A DNA stretch of 64,000 bases from Corythucha ciliata (lineage: Eukaryota; Arthropoda; Insecta; Hemiptera; Tingidae). The translations under genes were made by a program, and so were the position numbers. Positions 23,313 to 33,195 of the stretch are shown piece by piece. Where the stretch lies: NCBI GenBank assembly GCA_038030265.1, contig CM075938.1, positions 5,681,009 to 5,745,008 on the forward strand. Direction: 5' to 3'. Every line of letters begins with the position of its first letter. Position 1 is the stretch's first letter. The notes under the pieces are model-generated. The model made no database searches. It saw only the letters and a list, made by a program, of their open reading frames with translations, and had not been told where the DNA came from.

Positions 23313-24329
23313 GTAAGCATTGCGGAACCACCAATAGATTTGTTTGGTCACATGGCTGTACTACATATTAAGCGTCTCTGCTCTTTCAAAGAGTAAGTAA
23401 AATAGTGCTCTTATTCACCGTACAACTAGTCTGATAACCTCCATGAATCACGCCCTACGAACTATTCTAATGGACTGTTAGGCGTTTTCCATTGTTTTTT
23501 AGTGAATGAAAAGTGTAGCACGAACAGCATTTCATTGAAATTTCTGGAAATAATAAATGAAAACATCTGTCAGCGCTACACTTTTCCTTCACCAAAGACC
23601 AACGGCTGCCAAAAACCCCTTTTTTCAACTTTTCTGAGGTTGTACATCAAGAATGTGAAGTCAGCTCGGACTCGATTTTTTTGCACGAGCACCATACTTC
23701 CGTTCCTGTAGGGAACGTGGAATTAAAAAACAATGGAACACACATATATTCTTACTCTTGTAAAGTTGGAAGCGTTTGCGAAGAACAGAGCGTACAAATA
23801 GTTCCTTACTTTTTAGGCCACAAGAAGACAAGAACTTCATCTGTTTAGAAGAAGTTGAAAATGAAAGAAATCGCAAACGATCTGCTGGAAACTCAAAAAG
23901 ATGTGGAGTTATTTTTATTTCATTCTTCATTACATTTTTGGGACAAGCGTCCTCGTGTTAAGCGAGAGCAAGTGAGGCTCGTTGAAATGTGTATTCGAAT
24001 ATTTATTATAATTTATAATATTTTAATATTTATTGAAATTTTTATTATTTTCTTTCTCGAAAATTCGCAATAAAATTGAATAATAAAGCAATATTCACAG
24101 TGTTAATGTCATTTGTCGAATATAGTTCCAACTGAGTGACGTCATCATACTCGGCTATGAAATCAACATGGCGCAGGATGTTTTTAGCTGGCCCATAAAA
24201 TTCCCTGCTTTGAAAATTAATATCAATTTAAATTTTCGTTGATATTGAAAAAAAAAAAAATGCGCCAACCCTTTTTTATTTTTATCACCTTTAAGGAAAA
24301 TGTTTTCCAAAAAATGTGCAAGTGGCTCA

Positions 24330-24365
24330 TTATTGTGGAGAGACAACAACATATACCACCTGGAC
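24330..24365 (-). repeat. 36-bp terminal inverted repeat, right copy
   Basis: Exact reverse complement of 22055-22090, directly followed by the second copy of the 13-bp flanking direct repeat. A near-copy of this end (GTGGAGAGACAACAAC, then TATACCACCTG) is at 32973-33000. Confidence 0.9.
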
Positions 24366-26399
24366 ATAAATTATATCCGATTGGTTTGCTTCCGCTTTTC
24401 CGCTTCCGCTAGGAAAGAAAAAAAGGACCTTATAGCAATAATTAACTCGATCGTTACTCTTCTGTATGTACTTGTTGTTCAGAATGTAAACTCAGTTCAC
24501 AGTTAGATTAGAAGAGCGATTGAACAACGTTCTGAGTTATTGAGAACGGTTGCACAAAGGTGAGGGGTTATACGAGGCTGAGGGATCATTACTTTCAACG
24601 GTGGATTAATGGCTGAGAAAACTAGGACAGAAGGAGATAAAAAATAACGCTAATAGCTTTCAATTCCAGCTGGATTGAGCACGAGGGTTAAACCAATTTT
24701 AAAGTCATTTGGGTTAGTAGTTGATGCAGTTGATTGGTAAGAAAGTACATGCTGTCGCTGAGTAATTTTCAACCATATCCCATGTGAAAAAACCGCGATC
24801 GTAAGGTACTAATGTGTTTATTATATTGTGAACGAGTACTGTCTCAATCTCATAACAGGTCCATTGCATTTGATTAATGGGAGGCTGATAATGCTTGTCA
24901 TTCATTTTCCGGTTATAGCTGGCTAGTAAAATATTGTATAGTTTAAAAAACGAGTTTACTCCGAGTTGAGACAAATATACAGGAAAACTAATTTCCGGTA
25001 AATTAATTTATTAGGCTATTAAAATTAATTTATAGAATAAAGGAGAAACTTTTGTCATGAAAAGACCCTCCCACGCGGGCAAAATGCTGTATCTGAGGTC
25101 CTTGGAAATAAAAATCTGTTTGGAACGACTACTTTCGTATTCAAATCAATTCCACATATAGGTGTGCCAAATTCAGAAAAATAATAGAACACAAAAAGCC
25201 GCACTATGCATGTAAAAGAGAGCATTTTACCGGTTTACAACCCCGTCTACAAATTGAACTCATTGTCAGTAGGTATGCATCTTCTATACTAGCAATAATT
25301 ATTCTTTTTCAAATAGGTACCTACATAGTAACCACTTTTTGGCAAAACATTCGAAATACGCGAATTATTCCTGCTACATATTCACTTTGTATTCCTCTCG
25401 CTGACTATTGATGAATCTAATTCGCCCTTTCATGTTCCTGTTGGCGACTGATCCGTAGTACGGTAAATGGAAAATAAATGCTAACGAAATCTCCGAAGGA
25501 CAATGTGCAGTTGACGAGGGTCGATCTCAGGAAGGGCAAAAGTGTAGAGCGGCACGGTAGACCAGTATGATCTTCGAGGTTTAATTTGGGCGGGAGCTTA
25601 ATTAATTCGTTCCGTTTAAATCCGACAATGCAAACCACATGGCACGTGCCGTGCCATGCCACGTTGAAAGTGTAAAACGTCGCTTCCACCCGTGCGCGGG
25701 GCGATAAAGCGCTTTGTATACCCTCCCTATTATTATACGGGTGCGAACAATGACGTTTTTTAGAGTATCAAATAAATTCGTTATCGTTATATCATTAAGA
25801 AAAAAAAAGAAGATGGATTTGAGGTCATGTGCGCCTACAGGAAAGAAAGCGAGTGAAATTTCAACTCCGCTATCCTCCTACGATAAAAATAAAAGAAAGG
25901 ATTCTCAGCTGAAAACCCTCATTCATGACGCAGCCTGCAGCTTTACATTTTGAGGGCAAAAAATCTTGATTTACTCAAATAGGAAGGTTGAAAAACTGGA
26001 TAGAGCGAAGAGTGGGAGTGAGTGAGAGCGTATATACACTATATACATGAGATTATTATTGAGGCTTATACTCATACAAGGAAGCGTGGAGGGAGTATTC
26101 ATCGCGGGTGAATAGCCTGGGAAATATAGGTAAACAAGATCTTTTATCTTTTATCCCTCTGGCACGAACTCCTCTCATGCTAGGAAGTTTGAGGAGTTGA
26201 ATGTTGAGGGAGGTGGAAACTCCACCATATTCTTCTCGACCACCTCCAAGAGCTCTATTTACGGAACAAGAATTCACGGCATGGCATTCCCCCCCCCCCC
26301 CGCACACAAACTCCGTTCCTCGTTGCCGAATTTTTGCTATATTAGTCCTAGTCAAAATATCGTTCGGCCAAGATGGCAAAGATGGTTAAATTTTGAAAA
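24366..26399. other. anonymous AT-rich intergenic sequence
   Basis: No gene is supported. A run of 13 C lies at 26289-26301; frames crossing it are artefacts of that run. Confidence 0.5.
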
Positions 26400-27180
26400 A
26401 GGAATCGCAAACCAGTGGCAAAATGTGAAGAATAGGCGTTAATTGGCGGCTAAGGTTGACAAAAAACATTTTATTATTTGCTAAACCGCCGGCTACAATT
26501 TAGTAAATACGATGATTCGTGGCTAAAATTGAGAAATAATTCGAGGCTGAAATTGAGAAAAAGCGCTCATTTGAATGGCTAAGAAGTTAAAAAACTCTAA
26601 TTTACCCTCAAACCGTAAGGTGTGGGTCGGATCCGACCCAGAGGAATTATTATCCCGGATATCCGTGACGTATTATCATATCGTGCCTATAAGCCATTAG
26701 TTTGTCTGAAAACGTGATAATGTTGTGTATTTCTGAGTGCACTAATCAGATAATTTATTAACTATTACTTGATTTTTGATAGTGTTTGTGTGCGATACAA
26801 CTTGATTTTTTCTGTCCGAATATCTTATTACTTCAACTTGTTATCAAAAACGTTACATTTACTCCCAAACCCTTCGGGAACTTGGAAAATTTGAGCTTGG
26901 GTCGAATTCGACCCAACCTTACGGTTAACGATCTGAGCTACACCATACGGTTAGAGGGTGTACAGCCAAAATTAAGAAAAATCGCGAATACGCTACTAAA
27001 ATTGGGAGAGAACTCTAACTCATGGTTCGAAAAAACTCGCTGATTCACAGCTAAAATAGAGCAGAAGCGTAATTTGTGGGTAAAGTTGTCAAAAATACAC
27101 TCATTCGCTGCTATGATGGAGAAAAACGCCAATTCGCAGTCAATATGAGAAATTCCCCTAATTCGCGGCTAACTTTTTTC
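26400..27180. repeat. degenerate 30-bp tandem array, interrupted by a MITE
   Basis: Units of roughly 28-32 bp follow the pattern GCTAATTCGCGGCTAAAATTGAGAAAAA with heavy divergence at 26400-26600 and again at 26940-27180. The MITE at 26611-26926 splits the array, so the array is older than that insertion. Confidence 0.7.
26611..26926. mobile_element. 316-bp TIR element with 16-bp palindromes at each end
   Basis: The left end reads AACCGTAAGG and, after GT, GGGTCGGATCCGACCC; the right end in reverse complement reads AACCGTAAGG, TT, GGGTCGAATTCGACCC. Each terminus contains a perfect 16-bp palindrome differing only in its central four bases. TTAA at the right junction suggests a piggyBac-type target, but the left junction has decayed or differs (TCAA). 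No coding region. Confidence 0.65.
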
Positions 27181-27623
27181 TCTGTGTTAGCCCCCAAGTA
27201 GGTAGTGTTTTTTTTTTGTTTTTTTTTTTGTTTTTCAATATTAGCCATGACTTTTTGCGCTTTAAGCCATGAATTAGCTGAGCCATGAATTATTTTTCTC
27301 AATTTTAGTCCTGGGGGGGTTATTAAAGGTTACGTGTCGTAAAATGGAAGAAGGGTGAGGGGAGGTACCTCGTTGCTATGGTTTTTACGATACCAATCGA
27401 ATTAAACTGCGGAATTTTCACGCGAGAAAAAAAAATAAATTTTAATGATTTTTTATTTTGGAGGCAGGAGTGATATCTGGTTTTTATTTTTTTTGACCGA
27501 TCCTGCCGGCGTTTTCGTTGTCAGCGACGTTACGTCGAGGGATCCTCGACGTCCTCAGGCTTCTTTTTTTGGCTTTTGTTTGTAATGACATGTGGTTTTA
27601 TATTTTTTCAATTTTGAAGGTTT
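27180..27623. other. T-rich sequence and 3' region of the Penelope-like element
   Basis: T runs at 27210-27235 and a G7 run near 27313. From 27623 down to about 27490 the minus strand looks like the 3' part of the Penelope-like element. It includes a GC-rich inverted repeat at about 27531-27552 (ACGTCGAGG and its complement) between CTGAGGA and GAAA boxes. Confidence 0.45.
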
Positions 27624-28255
27624 TTAAGGTGTATCTGAGGTGATGATAGGTGTATAAATCTTGGATAAGTTGTCTAAGTCTCTTTTGTAGTTCATCGTGT
27701 TGTGTTTTCTAATTTCTACCATTTCTAGAAATTTTCTGTTGTGTGTGTTGATTTCTTGGTGTACAATTTTTGGGTTGTTTAGATCTAGTTTATGTGAAAG
27801 TTCTTTGGCGTATTGAGACAGTGCTGTGAGTGGTGTATTATCTGTTAAGCTTCGGTCATGTTGTTTTAGTCTTTCTTTTAAGTATTGTTTTGTTTCACCA
27901 ATATATGCTTGGTTACAATTTAGACAGTCTACTTTATACACAACTCCCGATTTTTGGAGCGTATTAGTTTTGTCTTTTAGTTTAGAAAAAATTGTTTGTT
28001 AGTGTTGTAAGGTTTGTAAGAAATTTTCAAGTTGTTGTATTGTTTGAAGATTTTTTGTAATTTAATGGTTAAAGGACCAGTATGTGTGATTGTTGCGTAT
28101 TTTGTGTTTGATTGGTCATCGAAATTTTGAATAGCTGGTGTGACCTGAAGTTGATTGTTTGAACGGTGTAGAAATGCATGTATTTCTTTTGTTATGAGTT
28201 TAATCGGGTAGTTGTTTGCCAGTAGTACTTCTTGTATTTCTTTATTTTTTTTCTT
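27624..28255 (-). pseudogene. Penelope-like element fragment: RT C-terminus and GIY-YIG endonuclease
   Basis: On the minus strand a frame from about 28255 (N-N-Y-P-I-K-L-I, and later L-K-I-S-Y-K-P-Y-N) matches the region after RT in Penelope-like elements. A one-base shift near 27985-27990, within a short A/T run, moves it into the frame with S-G-V-V-Y-K-V-D-C and C-N-Q-A-Y-I-G-E-T, the GIY-YIG nuclease (Y..Y-I-G here). R of L-K-E-R-L and H of L-K-Q-H-D follow as expected. The frame ends at 27624. The RT catalytic part is absent: the copy is 5'-truncated at an ATT repeat (28261-28301). In an intact element the nuclease nicks target DNA for reverse transcription. Confidence 0.85.
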
Positions 28256-28260
28256 TGTGA

Positions 28261-28301
28261 TTATTTATTATTACATTTATTATTATTATTATTATTACAA
28301 T
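28261..28301. repeat. ATT-rich microsatellite
   Basis: About eight ATT units with an interruption, exactly at the truncated 5' end of the Penelope-like fragment. Confidence 0.8.
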
Positions 28302-29023
28302 TAACGCACCCAAATTATCGAATAATAGAATAAAGAGAAGACAAGCGGTGGTTAAGAAGCTTATTTGTCAATTCTCTCATAAAAGTAAGGCTACCCCTTC
28401 TATTCTACGACATATTAGCTAGCACTCATGAAGTATAGCACTTGGGACCTGCAAGGTGCGTAACAGGTGTTGATGGGCAGCAGCTTCTAGGGGGAAAAGA
28501 GGCCATGCTGCTGCTCTCTTTGAAGGCCGATTTACCCAATTCACTTAGTCACCTCCATATAGGGAGCAATTAGGTACGTCTCCTCTACTTCAGCACAATT
28601 TTAGGGTAATTTAGGTGATAAACCCTAAAAGAGCACACTTTTTTTTAATTATGAAACGCTCGCGTCCAACGGAAGAAATTTTCATAAGCCTCATCATTGG
28701 AAGTTGCGTAAAAATATTGTTCTTTATATATTCGCTAAACAATCCATAGACAATTTTGTGAGAGAAGTTCATAACGCAAGGTGTCCAGTTTGGCTAAACG
28801 TTCTTCAGATGGGTGCGTTTATAATCCCCCTCTGCCATTTTTCAATATGCATCCTTGATTTCGATAAAACCGGTTCGTCATCGAAAAAGTTAGGCATACC
28901 CATTAAATTTGGCATAGTTGTTCACGTGGCTTCCGCTATTCCATGCGATCGAAGAAAAACGCGAATGGGAACTTGTGGCTTTTTTCGTGGTCATCAAACT
29001 AAGCCTAAAAGAACAAAAGAACG
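28302..29023. other. anonymous intergenic sequence
   Basis: No recognisable gene. A long open frame at 28704-29132 runs across the left end of the hAT-like element and shows no domain, so I treat it as chance. Confidence 0.45.
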
Positions 29024-29031
29024 ATTAGTCT

Positions 29032-30118
29032 CAGGGGCGTCGCCAGCCCGTGATCAAGGGGTGGGCAGCCAGCTAGGCACGGGTCCACAGTTGGCCGGAG
29101 GGGGGGGGGCACGTCTTGAGATAAAATGTTAGCGGATCCAGAAAAGGACATTTTGCGGCTAAGACTGAGGAAAAACACCCATTCACGGCTAAAATTGAGT
29201 AATAGCGCTGATTCACGTTAAACATGAGAAATAAATCTCATTATTCGCGGTTGAAATTGAGAAAACATACCAATTTGCAGTTTCCACGATGCAAAGTCCG
29301 CGACGAAATTAAGAAAATGCGCTAATTCACGGGTTATAGATCTCTTTTCACAGCTAAAATTGACAAAATAAATTGCCCGTTCAATATAGAATTGAGAAAA
29401 ATCACTCACTTGCGGCTAAAATTGGGGAAAAACGCCAATTCACGGTTCAAATTGAGAAATGGTGCTTATTCACGCAGGTAAAATTGAGAGAAGGCGCCAG
29501 ATCGTGGTTTCTCAAACAAACATCTCGATAAATATAGCGAAAAAGTGCTAATTTACCGTTTTTATACATATATATGGCAAGTTTGCGGGTACAATAGAGA
29601 AAGAGCGCGTACATTTTTGAAAAAGTGCTTATTTTCACGGCTAAAATTAAGGAAAATTGTTCGTTCGCAGGTGGAATTGAGGAAAATACCCATTTCAAGG
29701 TTTCGCGATGCAACGTACAAGTCAAAATTAATAAAATTCGCTCACATGCGGGTTATGTGGACCTTTTCACTGCTACAATTTGAAGGGGGAAATAATTGCT
29801 CAAGGCAGAATTGAGGAAAAGCACTAATTTGCTGCTAAAATTGAGGGAAAACGAATTGGCAAAATTGTCACCGTTTGTTGTTGATTGATGGAATTGTCGT
29901 GGCTAAAATTGCGAAATTGCGTTCATCCACAGGTTAAATTGAGGAAAAACTGTTCTTTGGCGGCTGAAGTTGACAGATCGAGCGCACCAATTCGCGGTTA
30001 GGCTATGCCCAGTGCTGGCCGCAATTGAAATAATAAATAAAAATGCGTAATTTCACGGTTTTTTGAGGCATTTTAACAACTGGCCACTCCTGCCCCCCCC
30101 CCACTGGCTACGCCCATG
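29032..30118. mobile_element. 1087-bp hAT-like non-autonomous element built of 30-bp repeats
   Basis: TIRs CAGGGGCGTCGCCAG (29032-29046) and, in reverse complement, CATGGGCGTAGCCAG (30104-30118) match at 13 of 15 positions. The 8-bp sequence ATTAGTCT flanks both sides exactly (29024-29031 and 30119-30126), the length expected of hAT target duplications. Nearly the whole interior (about 29135-30060) is a degenerate tandem array with a unit near 30 bp (core TTCGCGGCTAAAATTGAG). G- and C-runs lie just inside each end. There is no transposase, so mobilisation would need an autonomous relative. Confidence 0.82.
29135..30060. repeat. 30-bp tandem array with a higher-order repeat of about 418 bp
   Basis: About 30 degenerate units. 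A variant block with TTTC, CGATGCAA and a long GGGTTAT segment at 29271-29405 recurs at 29689-29823 with the same order of neighbouring units, so part of the array was duplicated as a block of about 418 bp. Confidence 0.7.
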
Positions 30119-30989
30119 ATTAGTCTACACCGATGGTCTCAGAGATATTTCACCAAATCGAACAAAAGAGCCCTCAAATCCAAATTTGAGATCGTGCAGC
30201 GCCAACACCTAACGTGGAATCTTCAGGATTTTTTTCGGAAATGGAAGGATGTGTATCTGAAAGAGATTGCCAAGCGTTTATCAGTTTTTCCAGCTTCAGG
30301 CTCCAGCCAATTTTCCGTCAGCGGCAGAAAATGGTCAATTGACGGGCCATATCTCAGGAACCATTAGTCGTACGGAGATACAATTGGGCTTAAACAGTCG
30401 CAAACTTAGTCTATTTCAAAAATGCAAAGGAGCGCAATCATCGAAAAGTATTTAGTTCCAGAGATACAACCGATTGAGTATAAAAAGTAAGCAAATTTCC
30501 AGTTTTTTTTTTGCGATTTTCGACGTGCAGCTGACCGATTTTTTGTTGGCAAAGTTCAGATTCGGATTCAGCACCCGAAGGAACATAAGATCCGTTGACA
30601 AAACTACTTCTATACGTTTGTCCCGGCCAATTCCCCTTTTGACTGGACAAAATCTTGTCATTTTAATACTCTTCTCATGTAAAGATGATACAAAGAATGA
30701 GTCACACAACGAACTGCTTACGCCTGTGAAACATAGGCACTACCGGGCCGCTTCGTTCAATGGCTCGTCCAGATTCGATTCAATCTTGTTCAAGTTTCGC
30801 TAGTGCCTTAGTGTCGCTAGACATGGATGGTATCTCCATAACGCTGGGAAAAACCACCGCCAATGGATAGTGTGCCCATAACAGCTGCTGTGTTTGTTGT
30901 GCGCGAAGTTTGATTGTTTTCTGAGGTCACATTTCTTTTGAGTACACACATTGAGCACTCCAAGAGAGAAGTGGAATGATATCCATTGC

Positions 30990-31290
30990 GAGTTCCTTTC
31001 ACAATTAACGCATCGCTGGTTTTCCTCAAGCAAACTGCCATAACTCCAACAATTTTCGTCGCACGTAATAATGAAGCACACCACTGAAATGGCACAAAAT
31101 TGTCTTTTTATTATGTCTACGTGGTTTTGGAATCAGCTTGAGTTAAAGGCCCTTAATACTGGGCTGGATTTCCAAGTTGTCCTCTTTTTCCACCAAACAA
31201 GGGTTTTCTAACAGCTTTAATTTCGCACACAGCATTATCAAGATGAGTCGCTCTGCGGAAAAAACTTCTTCTTAAAAAAAGCTTTCCAAT
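30990..31290 (-). repeat. inverted duplication, first copy (minus orientation)
   Basis: Read on the minus strand this matches 31565-31790 on the plus strand. The longest identical run is TTACGTGCGACGAAAATTG; the sequence around GAGGAAAACCAGCGATGCGTT is also shared. This copy holds about 40 bp absent from the other, just before a CCATTTCAG that looks like a splice acceptor. Short peptides on both copies agree (A-V-R/G-K followed by G-Q-L/I-G-N-P), so the source was probably coding. Family not recognised. Confidence 0.6.
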
Positions 31291-31564
31291 GAAATGGACA
31301 TTGCCACTGTAACAGCCAAGATATTTGGAAAAAGGTTTGAAATTGTCAAGTGTTATCGCCAAAATAAGGCTGTTGTAGCCACTGGAAATAAAAGAGAACT
31401 ATCGTGTTATTGGTGGATGATTAAATCCAAATCGCTAAATTGGTCTCAGAAAATTAAAAAATACGAATGCAGTGAATTCTTCACTCATACACCCCCTCCC
31501 ACTCATAGGGCCCACACAAAACACAATAGGTATTTCAATTTATTTATTTTATTTTTTCTGTATC

Positions 31565-31800
31565 ATTCGTGTTTCATAAGAATGCTCGATGTGCTGTGAG
31601 TGAAACTAAAGCTGTTGGAAAAAACGTGTTTGATGGTAAAATAGGACAAATTGGGAATCCAAAACCATGCAGACATAATAAAAAGACAATTTTGTTCCCT
31701 TTTCAGTGGCGTGCTACAATATTACGTGCGACGAAAATTGTGAGAGTTATTGCAGTTTGTTTGAGGAAAACCAGCGATGCGTTGAAAAAGCGGAAAAATG
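31565..31800 (+). repeat. inverted duplication, second copy (plus orientation)
   Basis: Partner of 30990-31290. It includes the CCTTTTCAG acceptor-like site and the TGCGACGAAAATTGTGAG core. One frame reads as a Cys-rich peptide (C-D-E-N-C-E-S-Y-C), another as a basic one; none is clearly under selection. Confidence 0.6.
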
Positions 31801-32918
31801 CGTTTTTCTCGGAAACGGTTGATATTCGGACCATGGTAAATTTGGTCATTTTTTGACGTAAATATGGTCTATAATCACCTGCTTTATTTGTGCCACGTGG
31901 ACCAAGTACAACCGGTATAGGTCTCACATCAATCAAATCATGTGTTTTTCTAGAGTGCAGCAAAGAGACAGACCTCTTTTCTCACGACTTGGCGTGAAAG
32001 TCATAGTTTTCTGCGCATACATATTCTTCTGCCGATAAATCACCAATGGGGAACCAATGGGGTTTGGTATGACAGTCTAATTTTCCGACGTATACTCAGT
32101 CAATGAAAAATAATTCTTTCTGACATCAGCAACTTGATCGTTTCCTTGGGCTTGTTTTCCAGGCGTTCTGCTTTCGCCTAAAATCTATATCTCGGGAAAA
32201 TGACTGACACAATAATAATGTCATCTTATTTATTGCACTCCTATTTCGTATACACTACAACTTGAAGAGAAATTGGTACGTTTCTGATTTCAATTAGAGC
32301 ATCACTAGACACTGGCTGAGGCATTATCGTTATCAGATCACAATTCACTTGTAATAAAATCGCGGGGTCAAGGGAAGGGCACTTCTTCTGACAGTTCTGA
32401 CTTCTGACTCAAAAAGATACCTAGATGCGAAAATGTTCAAATATCAGGGATTCAAGTAAGAAGTTAGGAAAACGAATTCTGGTGTATAGTTTTTGTACTA
32501 AAATTTCCCATTTTAATTTTTTCCCCACGATGTACAGCGCCATCTCTTGTCTCAGGGTGATTTTCAAAGCTTCACCGTCAACAGCCTTAATATATTTTCT
32601 CAATTTAAGCTTTCAGAATAGCACTTTCATGGGCTAGAGCCACGCAATTCGCTGATCACCTTCCAACTTTATATTATCCAGTACTAAACAACGTCGATCC
32701 AAATCGCCAAATTGCCGTCCAACTTGCACGTAACTTCATTCATGTGCCTTTCGGAGGCCTCTTTGGGTGGTCCCCCCCCCCCACCATTACATTGGTACGC
32801 TACTGTCACGAACAAGGTACTCAAAAATTTGTCATCTCGACGAAAATAATTATTTTTCTTATTTTGTTGAGACAGCTCGGATCGTATGATCGTAACATTT
32901 CAAGCCTGTACAGGAATC
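31801..32918. other. anonymous intergenic sequence
   Basis: No gene recognised. A C10 run lies at about 32770-32780. Confidence 0.5.
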
Positions 32919-33005
32919 ATTAAAATTGTAATTGGCCATGTTGTCGTGGAGTTATTCACGAACACATTAATGTGGAGAGACAACAACTATACCACCTGAA
33001 GTCTA
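32919..33005. mobile_element. 87-bp miniature relative of the 22-kb insertion
   Basis: It starts with the same left end (TTAAAATTGTAATTGGCCAT) and finishes with the same right end (GTGGAGAGACAACAAC, TATACCACCTG) as the 2.35-kb element, without the interior. The 10-bp direct repeat TACAGGAATC flanks it (32909-32918 and 33006-33015), consistent with a separate insertion. Confidence 0.7.
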
Positions 33006-33061
33006 TACAGGAATCCTTTAAAGGCACTGCTTCTTTTATCTCCCGTGGTATGAATGATTAC

Positions 33062-33195
33062 AGGTCTGTTCCAGCAAGGTGTTTGGAACATGTTCGAAAC
33101 AGAGTTGCCTTGGAACCAGCCAATAAAATGACACCATCTTAAATTTAGCCCACTCTGCTTTGAATATGTTCTAAATACCTTTTTGGAACAGACCT
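33062..33195. mobile_element. 134-bp MITE
   Basis: Termini AGGTCTGTTCCA match exactly in inverted orientation, and similarity continues inward (AAGGT.TTT.GAACAT.TTC) for about 33 bp. The target duplication is unclear. No coding region. Confidence 0.7.

Larger units (their letters stand above)
22013..24365. mobile_element. 2.35-kb composite insertion with inverted 36-bp ends, Penelope-like features
   Basis: The 13-bp sequence ATAAATTATATCC is present at 22000-22012 and again at 24366-24378, exactly flanking the segment, which I read as a target-site duplication. Inside, a 36-bp sequence at 22055-22090 recurs as an exact inverted copy at 24330-24365. The left end has an extra 42 bp starting TTAAAATTGTAATTGG. 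Next to the left 36-mer is a palindrome with two hammerhead-ribozyme-like cores. Penelope-like elements are known to have inverted or direct terminal repeats, variable target duplications and hammerhead motifs, and to keep introns, so this family is the best guess. The interior has no RT and may carry a captured gene. An 87-bp relative is at 32919-33005. Confidence 0.65.

Noticed and set aside
28704..29132. 142-codon open frame
   Set aside because: It crosses the left boundary and G-run of the hAT-like element and has no domain or conservation signal visible.
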